In this document: piece after piece, positions 35,259 through 47,717 of the stretch
How the letters are laid out: the number at the start of each line of letters is the position of its first letter
How positions within the stretch are numbered: the first letter of the stretch is position 1
Assembly: GCA_025890175.1 (NCBI GenBank)
Contig: JANPYM010000001.1
Coordinates: 585,187-649,186, forward strand
Direction: 5' to 3'
DNA from: Ciborinia camelliae
Taxonomy: Eukaryota > Ascomycota > Leotiomycetes > Helotiales > Sclerotiniaceae
DNA: 64,000 nucleotides
The notes under the pieces: model-generated
The model's database searches: none
The model's input: only the letters and a program-made list of their open reading frames with translations
Told to the model about the DNA's origin: nothing
Program-made: the position numbers and the translations under genes

Positions 35259-36230
35259 ATGGCCGAGAAAACAGTCGGTGTTAACCAGGCACTCTTTGAA
35301 ATTCCAGCCAGTGGTTTTTATAGGTAAGCAATCTCTGATCCATATATTAGCATCATCTTGCTCCTTTTTTCTAGTAAAATTGGCCTTTTTCAAGGGGATA
35401 TGGTTACTGTCTCTCTATACCCCACTTCCCACTATAGCGAACATAGCAAGACGATTCGACTTGTACCACGAGCCCTCCTATTCTATTATTCAAAATTCTG
35501 CGAGGAGAAAGCTCGTTTATCGCCAATTGGAAGTGAAAGCGATGGAGAACCCATTCATATCGGCGGAGGACTCTTTCATATTCGTCAAAAAGACGATCCA
35601 AGTAAGCCCGTTGGGATTGATCTTCTTTCAATAAAAACCGAAGCTTTTGATATGGCACTTCAGTGGATGTATACTGGCAATGTTATCCCCGACATCGACT
35701 CGTCGAAACCTTTTGGAGAAGTTCAATCATATATTCAATTCTTCATTGCTGCAGAAATGCTACAACTTCCAGGTCCTTTCATGATCGTAGAACAGAAACT
35801 TAAGGATGCACTTATCGCCGCAAGAAAGAAAGAATACGAAAACAAACTTCCATTAACTTGCAACCCAGTATTCAAAGAAATGCTTAGATTTGTTTTTGTT
35901 GAAACAACTTCTTCCAAGAATATTCTCCGGGAGCTCCTAGCAAGTTTTTTTGTCGAATCTTATGCAAAACACTTGTTTTGTCCTGATATGACGACGACAG
36001 CAAATCATTTCAAGGATTTGTTCAAGTCGATTGATGGGCTTGAACTAGAGGTTCTGAGATTGGTGGGTTCGTCATTAGAGGGTATGTCATTGGGAAGGCC
36101 GAAGAGTGATGGATTTTCTGCAGTGCGCTTGTTGTGTCCGTTGACTGAGGAAGATTTTAAGACGGAGATGATGTTGAAGGCTAAGCCTGGGGCGCCGAAG
36201 CCGAGCAGCAAGTTAGTTTTGGGGAGTTAG
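35259..36230 (+). CDS. BTB/POZ domain protein, array member 1
   Basis: Two exons, 35259-35323 and 35375-36230, give 306 aa. The BTB fold is suggested by the ordered strands and helices around MVTVSLYP, a region of self-association surface (FYYSKFCEEKARL) and the AFDMALQWMYTGNV block, where BTB proteins carry FxxhLxahYTG. A helical C-terminal half (EMLQLPGPFMIVEQKLKDAL...) follows, as in the many fungal BTB proteins without Kelch or MATH domains. The start was set at MAEK because the next array gene also begins MAEK; an ATG nine codons upstream (35232) is the alternative. Such proteins are usually Cullin-3 adaptors or scaffolds; partner unknown. Confidence 0.75.
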
Positions 36231-36812
36231 GGAAAAGGAGTAGTTGGGGGAGGGTTTTCAGTTGACTGGCGGGTTTTGCGGGGACTTCGAATGGTTTGAC
36301 TGCAATTTGACGAGTGATGAGGTACATCCGCTTATCATGATCGCTTAGTTCCACTTCAATTCACACTGATTTTACATATGAGTTCGGCCTCGGTAGTCGC
36401 ACTATGAGTCAATGTCATGCAATTAGTTTTCCTTGATAACATATCATTTTCGGGATGCACTAGATTACGAACAGGCGAAATGAATGCTTCACTGGCACTC
36501 GCGGCTTTTCGTGACTCTTTCGCTTCTTCTTTTCTATCTTTTGGACAACCCAAGAAATTATAGTATCGCAACAACCATCTTCGAAACAGAAAGAAACAGA
36601 AAATAATACACAGGTTTGGTATCTATACTATTTGACTAACCCCCCCCCCCCCCCCCGGTCAGTTAGTTGCGATGAATAAGCGGTGGCTAACATTGGTCTT
36701 CGTGTAGCTTGGTTCGGGAAAGCCCTTCACATTCATCAAACTAGATCCCCATCACGGGCAAGCATACTTGAACTCTTCTGAGTTGCAGTCGACACCCTAA
36801 GTAGTCATCACA
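36231..36812. other. Spacer with a 17-base poly-C tract
   Basis: Between BTB genes 1 and 2. A run of 17 C occupies 36640-36656, preceded by AT-rich sequence. No gene is supported. Confidence 0.6.
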
Positions 36813-37884
36813 ATGGCCGAGAAATCAAGCGATGGCGAGTGAGAGTCAAGACCTTTCCGAAACTCCCTTCGGCACTCACTCCGAGTGAGTGCTATTTATC
36901 TTCAATATAATGCATTAATGTTCATGATATATCAGACGTACCGTTGCTGAACTTTGTAGGACTCCTGAAGTTATCGTCATTGTTGGAAAGAATGACAGCA
37001 AGGCGGGATGTACCACATTCCGTGAACCCGGAGATCTTCTGGAGCGGTTCTCCAAAGCCTGTACCGAGGATTTGAAGAAATATGACATGGAAGATGTCAA
37101 AAAAGTTCACCTACCTCAAGGTGATCCTGCTGGTTTCAAATTGGCACTAGATTGGATGCATTTGAACTTTTTGACCATTGCGGTCAACAAAACCTCGAGT
37201 CTCAAACCCTCGAGTCGACAGTTTTATGAGAAGGGTGATTCTGATGAGGATCGGCATATCACCTATCCCAAAGCCATCTACTTGTATGTCAAGTTTTTCG
37301 AGGCAGCGGAGATTCTTGGCCTTGTGGGTTGCTTCGAACATGTGGAGCAAAGTCTTGAGGCTACCCTGAAAGAGGCAATGCAACCAGAGCGGTACCAGAA
37401 GGAAATCAAAGGGTTGATCACCGAGGATACAATAGCCACTGCATTCAACCCTCCTGCTGCTGTTCGTAGCTCAGTTCGAAAGCTCTTGGCTAAAGCTTTT
37501 GTGAGACCTTACCTACAGGAAACATTTAGCCTGCGTTTGGTCAATAAGGCAAAACAAGATAAAATTGATAGACCCCCTTTTGAGAAATTGCTCGAAACTT
37601 ATGAAGGACTGGCTAAGGAGATTTTTGCATTGACGTTTCATGCACTGAGGATGATGTCTTTCACAACTGTGGTGAGGGAAGGCGTCTCTCTCTGCTTTAA
37701 ATGCCCGCTTACAAAGGAGTCCTTTGTGACCAGCAGCCAATTTGCGGTCGCCGTCAACCCCCTTGATGTACTACACTATACTCCCCAGGAACAAAGTTGG
37801 TGGGTTGAAAATTGTGCATCTAGATATCCTTTTCATTGCGCGATGACGTTAGACTGGCTGGTATCTACTTATGTTGGTAATTGA
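36813..37884 (+). CDS. BTB/POZ-like protein, array member 2
   Basis: Exons 36813-36838 and 36936-37884 join in frame to 324 aa. The first exon encodes only about nine residues (MAEKSSDGE). A BTB-like core follows: EVIVIVGKNDS, FSKACTEDLKKY, then a GFKLALDWMHLNF block equivalent to the AFDMALQWMYTGN block of member 1. The C-terminal half is helical. The same start, a splice near the N-terminus and the same length class as member 1 point to an old duplication, but the sequences have diverged widely. Members 1-4 are adjacent and on the same strand. Confidence 0.7.
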
Positions 37885-38614
37885 ACATGGTAGTATCGAC
37901 CGGTCGTATTAGTTGACAACTTAACATTTGGTCCAGTTAAAATCTATGGGTTTGCCTAATATCTTTGGTCCAGCTGTGATTGAATGCAAAAACTGTGTGT
38001 TAAACCAGAGTGTTATAAACTCGAGGAGAATAATTTTCTACACGCATTTACTTAGCAGGCAGGTCAGGTATTATGAAAGTAAACTGAATATTGAAGGACT
38101 ATGTGACATGATAACAGATCAAAGTCGTAGGCATCCATGTAACTTATCTATCTTAAATTCTTGCCTTATGTGGTGATCATGATGGTGCAGGTGATGTTGA
38201 AAGTTCTTTCCTTCCTTTCCTAGGTAGTACCAAATCAGCAGTCCAAGCCACCTGGGCAATCCATGGATCTTTTTGATCCTTCCCAAATCGTCTAACATGC
38301 ATGTTCACAATCTCAAGGTACAAAAAGCTCGTACAATAATTGGATTTTTCCCACTTAGATCCAAGGTAAGGTGAGGATTTAATTATTATATCCTCATGAA
38401 GCTAGGTATAAAATACTGGAAATATTTTAACCCGAGTTAAGACACCGAAGTGTCGCATTTATTAGTGAGTGAGTCGAGTCGATGCTCACGCTTCTTTTCA
38501 ACGCGCGTTCAAGGTTCTTTTCAACGTGCTAGGAAAGCTCACTGGTTTCTCAAGTCATCAAGTTCCTCAACTTCCTTAAACTTTAGCTTTTGGAGAAAGG
38601 TCAAGGTCAAGACA
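37885..38614. other. Spacer between BTB genes 2 and 3
   Basis: About 0.7 kb. The next gene's frame is open upstream to about 38450 without an ATG, so the true start may lie in a missed exon here. Otherwise nothing recognised. Confidence 0.45.
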
Positions 38615-40124
38615 ATGGATAACTCGAAGCCCGCGGTCTTTGGTGCCAGTTCAGTTCCTTCCACTCCAATGGATGTCCACTCCCTGTGTGAATTGATCTC
38701 AGCTAAAAAGGCAAAAGCAATACTAGCAAAGGAAGGTCCATTCGTTTGTTTCGATTCCTCTGACAAAACGAATGATTCGGGTACAGGTGCGAAGTCAACA
38801 ATATCCAAGTCGTTTGGTTCTGTTGACACAGTTGATTATACTTCTGTCACAGAGGAAAAGAAACAAGACAATTCTAGAACAAAACCAACCACAACCCAAT
38901 GTCTTCCAGCCGAAAATTCACTTGCAATGAATATCTCTAAAGAAGTGTTTTCTAGCAAATCGGTTCCTTCTACGCCTGGTGCACCCAGTAAAATGGAGAA
39001 TTTGGGGACAGCTGCCAGGCCAGCAGAATCCAACTCGTTTGGTTCTGGCAAATTTACTTTATCTCCAAGTACGTCTCTATTCAACGGAGCGTTAAGTTTA
39101 AATACTTCGTGTTCACCTCTATTCGGAAGCGCGACCAACGCAACTATTGGCACTCCAGCAGCTACAATGTTTGGGCAGCCATCGAAAAGTGGTAAGTTAA
39201 TCCTTAAGACGATTTCTAACTTTAAATCAGCATTTCAAATACTGACATTCTACAGCTCCATATAGAACTGCTGTCATGGCAATTGACACCAAAAGTGATA
39301 TAATCGATGCACCTCCTCAAAAACGCGCCAAAAAAGCTCATAACATAGTCGCTCAACTGCCCGCCAATGAGTTCACAAGTAAGCTCGGTCTCTTCCGCAG
39401 CCCGGAAGTTCTCGTCACTGCCGGTACATCATTGTTGAGCAAAAGCTACCTACTACCCAAAGGATTACTCATTCATGCCTCGCCATACTTTGAAACAGCT
39501 ATTGAAGTCGAGAAGATCGGGCAATTTTCCCAAGAAACAATCAAATTGGACTGCTCAAGCTTAGCCTTCGATTTCGTTGTACAGTTCCTCTATACTGGTA
39601 GTTTTGTCTGCCCGAAGTTCATGGCGGAATCTGGGTCACAGCAAATAGTAAGTCCATAAGGATAAATATTCAAACATGATGGAATATTCACTCAAGATGA
39701 AACCTTCGCATAAGATGAAGCAATGCTAACTCCCCCATCTTCATAGTCCATTCTTATAGAGTTTTACGAACTAGCAGAGAAGCTTAGTCTTGATGTCTTG
39801 GAGCAGATCTTGGACAATATCAAACAGCTACTTATCGACGATTATCGAAATCTTCTGGCAGCGCATATTCGCAAGGCTGCCAATTTTCCAACTGGGCATG
39901 GACTTCGAATGTTGTTCGCTAGATCATGTATTCATGCCTATCTCGAGTCTGTCAATCCCGCGCACGAGCAAGCCCGGAAATTCTCTTTCAAAAAGGAGCT
40001 CGACGAACTGGACGGATTTGCGGCAGATCTCATGCGCGTATACGGAGAAGTGGCAGGCAAACGTACGCCAGTCAAGTTCGCCGAGTCGTATGATTCTCTC
40101 GATGGAAAGAAATTCTATTACTGA
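38615..40124 (+). CDS. BTB/POZ protein with FG-rich nucleoporin-like N-terminus, array member 3
   Basis: Three exons, 38615-39191, 39256-39647 and 39747-40124, give about 448 aa. Residues 1-192 are disordered, Ser/Thr/Pro-rich and carry spaced FG dipeptides (VFGAS, SFGSV, SFGSG, LFGSA, MFGQP) as in FG nucleoporins. A basic PPQKRAKKA patch at about 212-220 could be a nuclear localisation signal. The BTB domain follows at about 238-325 (FRSPEVLVTAG...LLIHASPYFETAI...FDFVVQFLYTGSF), then a helical C-terminus with ELAEKLSLDVLEQILDNI. FG repeats and a BTB domain in one protein is unusual; a nuclear-pore or nuclear function is inference only. The frame is open upstream of the first ATG, so an additional 5' exon is possible. 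Confidence 0.78.
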
Positions 40125-40643
40125 ACAGAGATACAACGGACTGAGGTAATGTGATGGCAGGAGTGATAATATCATACGGCTTAGAATCTGGAGATAGTTT
40201 TCACTTTAATGTACTTCAAGATATCTGATTGGCAATGAAATAATGGACTACTTGCGATTGCGTGATAGGGAGACACGGGACACTGAGGTAGATACCACCT
40301 GGGCAGCCAACATATGCCGTGTTAGAGTGAAAATGCAAAGAACCTTGTTGGCTTAATTACCTAGTAGGTGTCTCTCAATTCTGCGACCGTACTTGATTAT
40401 AAGTTACCTTAGCTTGAAATAAAACCTTAAAAGAACTTTCCCGCTTCCAACTATTTCGTCTTCCACATTTACCTTCCAATCCACAACAATAATACCAATA
40501 TACCTTGTTGGACACTAACTTCAGAACTCTTCCCAATAACTTTAAGGACCTCGGGAATAAGCTCAACTCAACTTGTCTAAAAACTTAATCTACACATATC
40601 ACAAACCTTCTTTGAGATCTTCATATTGAGAATATATATCATC
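40125..40643. other. Spacer between BTB genes 3 and 4
   Basis: About 0.5 kb with CT-rich, A-rich sequence toward the next start. No gene or repeat seen. Confidence 0.45.
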
Positions 40644-41573
40644 ATGGACGAGGGGTTCTTTCATTTCGAGGATGACGATAACTATCAAGCTTCCAATGAC
40701 GAATACGGTGATGAAACTGAAAATGAACCATGGGAGAAACACAACAGGAAACAGACAAACTCAGAAGAACAAGATTTCAGAGATATTCCTGCAGATCAAT
40801 TTTTGAGGTAAGTACTACAAATACATACACATTATTTGGGCTTCTTATAGTACCATCACAATGGAGCTAACCTCAATTTTTCCAGCAAAATCGACATCTT
40901 CAGCGGCCCCACTGTCAAGATCTTCGTTAGCTCCATCGGTAGCTCCAAGAAACAAGTTCTCCACCTACCCAAAGCCCTCCTCTGTCAACGCTCAACTTTC
41001 TTCGATCGCACATTCAACGGTGGATTCAAGGAAGCCGTTTCCCAAGAGATCAATCTGCCAGAAATTTCCATCTCGGTATTCCAGCTCATCGTTCAATACC
41101 TCTACAGCGGCTCATTCACCTTCCCAATATCCGTTGTCGACTCCGACGAAAAACTCAGTCTCTACCTCTGCTTCTTCAAAGCCTGCGATCAATTCAACAT
41201 CTCGGGTCTCACCGCCATCGTTTTCCGATTCAGAAGCCTGTTAAAATGGTGTTCTGAACGAGGAGAATTCCCTGATCGTTTCCACATGAAACATGCGATG
41301 GATTTACCGGCCGGCCACGAAGCTCGCAAGTTGGCTGTCGCGGCATGTGTTAAGCCGTATGCATGCTCCATAACCAAATCGAGTACTTGTTATGGACGCG
41401 CATTATTCCACCTCGAGAGCTATGTGGATGAATCGACTGATTTCGCGGCTGATCTGTTTAGAGCTTATACTAAAGCTGTGAGAGGAACTTTGGGCGCCCA
41501 TACAATTACCGATCCGCTTACTATGACTGCGTATAAGATTACAACTGGGGAGGCTCCCAGTTGGGAGGAGTAA
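40644..41573 (+). CDS. BTB/POZ domain protein, array member 4
   Basis: Exons 40644-40807 and 40886-41573 give 283 aa. An acidic 54-residue N-terminal leader is encoded by exon 1. The BTB domain begins across the splice (KIDIFSGPTVKIFV) and includes LLCQRSTFFDRTF and FQLIVQYLYSGSFTFP, a textbook BTB helix-strand pattern. The C-terminal helical region has GHEARKLAVAACVKPYACS, comparable with the matching region of member 3 (GHGLRMLFARSCIHAYLES), which links members 3 and 4 as the closer pair. Adaptor or scaffold role likely; partner unknown. Confidence 0.85.
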
Positions 41574-44500
41574 GAGAAATTAATGCATAATGAATACGTC
41601 GATTCATCTGGAGGCGGGAATGTTTGGGGGAAGGGGGAATAAGGGTTTTTATGCAGGATAGGAGTTGTTGCTTGAGGATTTCCAGGCTGTAGATGAATGA
41701 TAGCAGATGAACGTCGATAGTTAATGGGAATGGGAGATAGAATATCGCGCAGATAACGTATGAATCATAAAACATAAAAAATATGAAGAAATCCAATCAA
41801 CATAGGTATTCTTGCCATTATAAGTGAATGATATCAACGAGGGGAACCTTGAAGAAGCATAGTGACAAAACAAAATCACCAATCACCTCGCTACCACTGA
41901 GGAGACGAGACCCGCAAAAAAGCGGCCCCTCTATCTCTCCCTTCCAAGGTCCTCAACAACCAAAATGGCAAAAGCTTAAGAGCGCGACGCTCTAATGCCC
42001 CAATGATCCATTGTTTGTATATCTGAACGTATTACCGTTAATATACAGAACAATGTCACTGTCCGATCGAAGCACCTCCAATAGCTAAGTAGAAAGGCGG
42101 ACAACATTCTTCGGGAATGATGAATTCTACCGCTGCGCCAGCGAGGCGTAGGTGCGCTTGAATGTTTGATATGTTATTTGGTATTATATAGGTAGCGAGC
42201 GGGTGGTTCGCGATAGTGCCTACTAGGTACCTACTTAGGTTGTGCACGTGCTCATGGTCATGAATAGCCCGCTAGGGAATGAGGATACCTACTACAGAAA
42301 ATATCTTAGCCAGGGCAAAAAATATATATTGAGAAAGTACAAATATCACAACCAATTTCAAAAGGATTAGATGTACAGCAAATAAAACAACTTTACCATA
42401 CCATACGACTTTGCATATTTTCTGTGTGCGATCCTATAGGCAAATGATCTCCAAGGGTTTCTCTATGCCCGTCGCGAGCGCAAGTGCGTCCTGCAGGTTC
42501 TGTATGAATCATAAGTTCATAAATCCAGCCGACCAATTTGTTTTCCTAATTCATGGTCTACGTATTCGCAATGGCGTCATACCTCCATATTCTTTTCTTG
42601 ACATCGAAAACACTTGTTACGAACAATGCATCCAGTGTTGGATATTCTTTGCGTGTCACGGTCGCAGATCTCAACTTTACATTTAATTTCCATCACCATG
42701 TCTTCGTCGCTACGCATACATGCTCGCGGATAGATAGCCAGGCATTGGGTACACTGGACACCAAATTCCGAGCAATGCGCTTGAGACAGTGCTCTCCTTT
42801 TGAACCAAGAAAAGTTCTCGTGCTGCTTTGGCAAACAAAATCTCGCAGACCACATTTGCAACATCGATATTCTGGAACATCGGCACGCGAGTCTACGTGG
42901 CCAGAGAGAGCCCTATACAAACAAGATGTCCATAGATAGCAATCTCGCTCCTGTAAAAATCTATGATAGTTACATGAGAAACATCCACTTCCCCGAGACA
43001 ATGAAAAATTGAAAATATTTGAAGCAAACTAACGCTCCAGAATGTTTCCATACATACATCGATTTCATATATCTTGCCTACAAAACGAGCCCACTTCCAA
43101 TATCAAAAAGCTCAACACTTGCAAACCCGATCCTCCGGAAAGAAACCCGAGTAACATACCCCAGAAGGTCAGGCTCTAGAAATTCCTTGTCTTCAAGTCT
43201 GGAACCCATTTAGCTTACATTTCAAACCAGAGCTTCGAATCCTTCGAACCCAAACAAACGTCACTATAGTATTGATGAAGGATTTGCACACAAGGCTGGG
43301 AGTTCGATAAAATTCTGCATCTTCAATCCTTCCAACCAGCAAGGCGGCTAGAAGTGGAGTCCCATAGCCATGACACGTCAGATTTGCTAATATTTTAAGC
43401 CGCAGCGCGCAAGCACCTCCTAAATTGCTGGGCATGTACGCCGTAGGGGTCCGTAATGATAAAGGAAAACTTACATTGCTTACCCCCACAGAAGTTCGAA
43501 GCTTTAGGGTGGGGTTGTGGAGGCCCAGGAGAATATGATGGCCGGATTGGCTTGGGCGAAAAACCACGAGCGATTTAAGCCGAAGCGTCATTTACAAGCT
43601 ATTATGGCGAGGAAACTAATATCTTTGGCTCGACAGTTTATGCATTGAGCCGAGCGGGCATTCGTTTGGATGGTGAAGCAAGCGCCGAGAGAAGTTTCCT
43701 CGTGTTGACAGAAAAGTTTCTTCCTTGCTGCCGTGAATGGAATAACATATGCAGTGAAATGGAGAAGTGGCCACATAGTATGCGGCCATCATGCCACCAT
43801 CCATTTCAGTGCACTCGCATCCTTTTGATCATTCGCCGACTACGGAGACCGGACACAGTAGAGAATGGAGTCGAAACGAGCTCCAATTGCGTTGGGGGAA
43901 TTAAGTACCATCTACTGAGCATGTTGGTAACTGGATGTCAGATTTTCTTCTTTCATGCTTCGACTATCCGTACAGGATCCACCGTCTTAGCGTCGTTGCG
44001 CACCCTTCAATATGAATCACAGGATTCTTTCCTGGAGTGAACATTTGGGCGAGGAATCATGTAACTTTCCGCTGGTCTCGTAATATATGTATCTGTGCCT
44101 TGGCGAGGCCGCGCGGGTGATCTTTTTAAGTGTGATGTGATGAACTATAACGCAGTGAAGGAATAACGGTTGACGGTGTGACGAGGGCCGTTATGTGGAT
44201 TCAGTATACGGAGAAAGCCATAATTAGACTGGATGGATGACGATGTTGATTTCCGATATCAAACCTAGAGTTTTCGAGGGTTGTAGTGAAAGATACAGGA
44301 GGTGTTTGAGGGAAAGGTTGTGAAGACTAGGGAATCCTGGTTTGTTTCAATAGGCTCTCGCCTCTGATACCAGTTTAGTACATCCCGACGTTTCGTTTCG
44401 GACCTGGGCATTGTAAATGTCTGGAACAGGAAGATTTAGATATACTCCATACCTCCGTTTAGAGGCCAAAATAATCGCTCTTGGGGGACGTTGCGAATAT

Positions 44501-46991
44501 ACCAACTCTCTCTCAGGGGGGGTGTAAGCATTACGTCCTCCAAGGCTCCAACCTACCACATGTTTGAGGCTCTTTTGATGGTTACGTATATGCATCCGCG
44601 TCTTGCATTGATTCATGACCGCAAATAGACAGTATTAGGTCTCATATCAAGCCATGGAGCTTCTTCCCGATTCAATATCCTCAGTGGCCACGCTCATGGA
44701 GCTGCAGATGACTTCAAGTTAGCACTGCATAACGTCCACTCCGATTCTTCACAATATCCATCTCAGTATCCCTACGAAAGCAGCGAGAGGAACAACACAG
44801 TCATGCAACTCTCAGCCTTCATATTGATGATATTCACCGACCTCCACACCAAAAATCAAAATGATGAACATCTCGAATCTAGCATTCGCAATTTCTCTCA
44901 CCCTCCAAAAGGAAACCGTAACAATCCTCCATGCCCCATTCCCTCTAGCGCCCTCCCACCACCCAATCAAACCCCCCCCTCTCGAACTCAATCTCCAACT
45001 CCCCCGCCAAAACCCACATAAATACTCCTCAGCGCTTAAGAAGATCCCTAGTTTGCCTCAGAGCCAATCATTACGCCCCTACCGTAAAAGCATGCCACAC
45101 CACATTATCCGCCCCCTGCTGGTCTCTTATCCCTGCGGATTAATGGGCGACCCCCTAACCTCCGATCTGGCGGCGCTTAAAATCCTTGTCCTTCATCTGC
45201 TTCTCCTGTCCAATCGTCCCAACGAACGAGATGAGATTAGAGAAGAATATGAGCTAGGATTTGATGGGTTAGTGGGAGTGGGAGTGGGAGTGGGACGGTT
45301 TTTTCCCGCTTTCTATTAGTGGGGCGGGTGCTGCTTTTTCTAGAGTCCCTACCTAGTAGATAGGTAGTATGAGAATTTGGTATCAATACCTGCGTACATA
45401 GTATTATTATTAGTATGCCGGTCGTTGGTATAGAATCGATGGTATGGATGTGTGGAAAATCCATTGATGCTTACTGTGTCAAAAATATTTCAGAGCCAGA
45501 CTTTTTGGTGGGTTGATGGGATGGATCATGTGACATTTCATGGGCGATGGTTGACATGCTTGACTACCTACTTGATTATCTAATTTTGGCCAATTCATTA
45601 CCACCTACCGGTACCAGACTATTCTGTATCTTCCTCCTCCTCCTTCATCTTCCACCTCCCTTACCGAAACATCCCAATGGAAAATGTCGGAGGAGTACCA
45701 GTCTGGACAGGGACCCGGTAAGTAAATGTCATCCATCTTCCAAATTCGTTCCAACAATAGAACGGAACGGGATTGTTGACTGTGTTTGTTTTTGGGAAGG
45801 AAGATTATGCTTATTTCTTACCTTACGTAGGTATTGGATCCATGTCCATTAAATGTGCTTGCTACATACGATCCAGAACCCAGTAGAGTAGCTAGGTAGG
45901 TAAGCAAAAGGGTTATCGATAGCATGATACTGATGATGATACCTATGATGGCATCTATTTTCATTATTGACATTCATGCTTTTTATGGAACAAAAAACGC
46001 TATCGATGATCACCTATTATTGCCATGGGCATTAGGAAGACCTTCCCTGTGCCATGTGCCATGCGGCTTATATTTGGTCCTATCTATTTGATATGAAATA
46101 ATCCGAGAACAATCACATCACCGGTACGGAACGTAGCTGTGGGTGGGTGGACCTTCACGGGGCATCTCGAGCATAGATACTAATAATAACTACTGTCTGC
46201 ATGGAAAATCACATATCACATATTGGTACTTGGATATTTAGATGGAATGTCACTGATATCTATCACTGATCTCTAACTAGGTAGGTAGGTAGTAACTATG
46301 TGATTGGAGTTGGTGATGTGATTATGCGTGGTCCGTGATGCAGTAGTGTAAAGTAGTAGTTTAGAAATGATAAAATGTAGGTGGTGGTAGTAGTGGTAGG
46401 ATTTGATTTTGCATTCATTGTAGAGCTTATACGGAACATGCCACTATATCTTCGCCCTCTTCCCAACCCTTGATCCCTCCCCCGCTTCAAAGTTTCATCC
46501 CAAGCATCCATTCATCCAGTATCCTCCCCCCAGACTTGCCCGTGAAACGCCTTTACAAAGTTATACGCCAACAGCCAGCAATAGGTCCCATCCTCCTCGA
46601 TAAAACTTATCCTCCACTCCTACTCCCGTACTTTCCAAAATCCAAGCAAGCCCTCCCCCCCACAAAATGCAATAGCCAAGCTATAGATCAAAGCCCGCTT
46701 GCTATCCCAAAAGCCGTGCTATAAATGCTGTGCACCCCCGAACTCCAGATGAGACTCCAGGCTATTTTCGCCGAGCTCGCACATTTCCCTCCCTAAATAA
46801 GACACGACAGTGCCATTATTGTCGTAATCAAGAATTGAAGCCATAAAGTCGTAAAAAGTATCGAGGTATTGAATGACACGGTGGTAACAAAAGAAAATAT
46901 GTAGCAGTGAATAGTAATGTAGATGTAGTTTTAAGAAACGTGTAGATGGATAGACGGTCGAGATAAGGGGTAATGTATTTTTATAAATCAT
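41574..46991. other. Gene-poor spacer with a possible decayed gene
   Basis: About 5.4 kb. Apart from the possible relic at 42500-43591 there is no supported gene. Short open frames at 43645-44040 and 44861-45319 lack domains and splice support. The 'taggtaggta' motif recurs (near 42228, 45340, 45893 and 46277-46293). 45650-46300 is low-complexity and AT-rich. Confidence 0.5.
42500..43591 (-). pseudogene. Possible relic of an ankyrin/Cys-rich protein gene
   Basis: On the minus strand an open frame at 43591-43193 contains a stretch (ANLTCHGYGTPLLAALLVG) with an ankyrin-like pattern. Downstream at 43001-42577 two overlapping frames contain Cys pairs (YRCCKCGLRDFVC, GVQCTQCLAI, VRNKCFRC), which would fit the Cys-rich C-terminus common in fungal ankyrin/NACHT proteins. 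The frames are short, shift and have no clear start. I read it as a possibly decayed gene; it may be chance. Confidence 0.25.
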
Positions 46992-47717
46992 TTACTCCAC
47001 ATGATGCTCGACTTTCCTTCTCTTGCCCTTTGGTGCGGGGTTCATGCGAGGCGTGTACGTGACGGTTCGTGTGACGACTTCCCTAACCTGACGAACGCTT
47101 GAACGTGTTTGTATTTGTGGTTTAATATCAAAGTATCTTCCCTTGCCCCTAAGCTCCCAATCATATGGCGAACGTGCGCTTCGTGCGCTAAAGGGCGAGC
47201 GCGCGCTCAAGGGAGAATCAGCATATGAGGATGCCGGTGAGGCTGGAATGCGAAGACGGCCAAGAATTGCAGATGATGGTGCGGATGTTGGGTAGCTGAA
47301 TGGTGTTGGGGGAACGGAGCTGGCTGGCGATTTATGGGCATCGCAATTGCAGGAACAGTCACTACCTTCACTGCTAGTTTGGGAATCTGAGGACGGTACA
47401 GATGTAGGTGTTGGCCTCGAACATATTTTCTCTGTGACAATAGGACTGTTCATGCTCTTGAGGAAATCGGTATAGGCAAGAGGAGGGGTAATTGGAGTCT
47501 TGATAGAATCTTCCTGTTTGATGATAAAGTCGGCATAGCCGGGAAGTGGGCTACGTGCGGAATTTGACAGAGCTGATAGCTCCGAGGGAAAGGTTGAAGA
47601 CATTGGAGTCTTGAGTTGTGGGAGCTTGGGTTTAGTTGAAGACATTGTCCTTTTGGGGGGAGGAAGAATGGGTGCGCTTGCGGCTGCGGGAGCAGAAGTT
47701 TTGATTGGGGATTCCAT
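46992..47717 (-). CDS. Conserved fungal low-complexity protein of unknown function
   Basis: One exon, 241 aa, Ser/Pro-rich and basic. It has the block KTPITPPLAYTDFLKSM near residue 70, a small CSCNCDAH Cys cluster near 120, a Ser/Ala/Arg-rich SPxSARSPFSARSARSPYDW region and a basic end (PAPKGKRRKVEHHVE) that looks like a nuclear localisation signal. I recall similar proteins in Aspergillus and other Pezizomycotina with the ITPPxAYxxFLK and KGKRRKV ends; none has an assigned function as far as I know. The frame extends 13 codons upstream only from a TTG, so the ATG at 47717 is taken. Confidence 0.75.
   Translation of the reverse strand: MESPIKTSAPAAASAPILPPPKRTMSSTKPKLPQLKTPMSSTFPSELSALSNSARSPLPGYADFIIKQEDSIKTPITPPLAYTDFLKSMNSPIVTEKICSRPTPTSVPSSDSQTSSEGSDCSCNCDAHKSPASSVPPTPFSYPTSAPSSAILGRLRIPASPASSYADSPLSARSPFSARSARSPYDWELRGKGRYFDIKPQIQTRSSVRQVREVVTRTVTYTPRMNPAPKGKRRKVEHHVE

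Noticed and set aside
43645..44040. 131-codon open frame on the plus strand
   Set aside because: No domain pattern, no CT-rich start context, and it overlaps the possible minus-strand relic.
44861..45319. 152-codon open frame on the plus strand
   Set aside because: Pro/Ser/Leu-rich low-complexity translation of a C-rich stretch; no conserved block.
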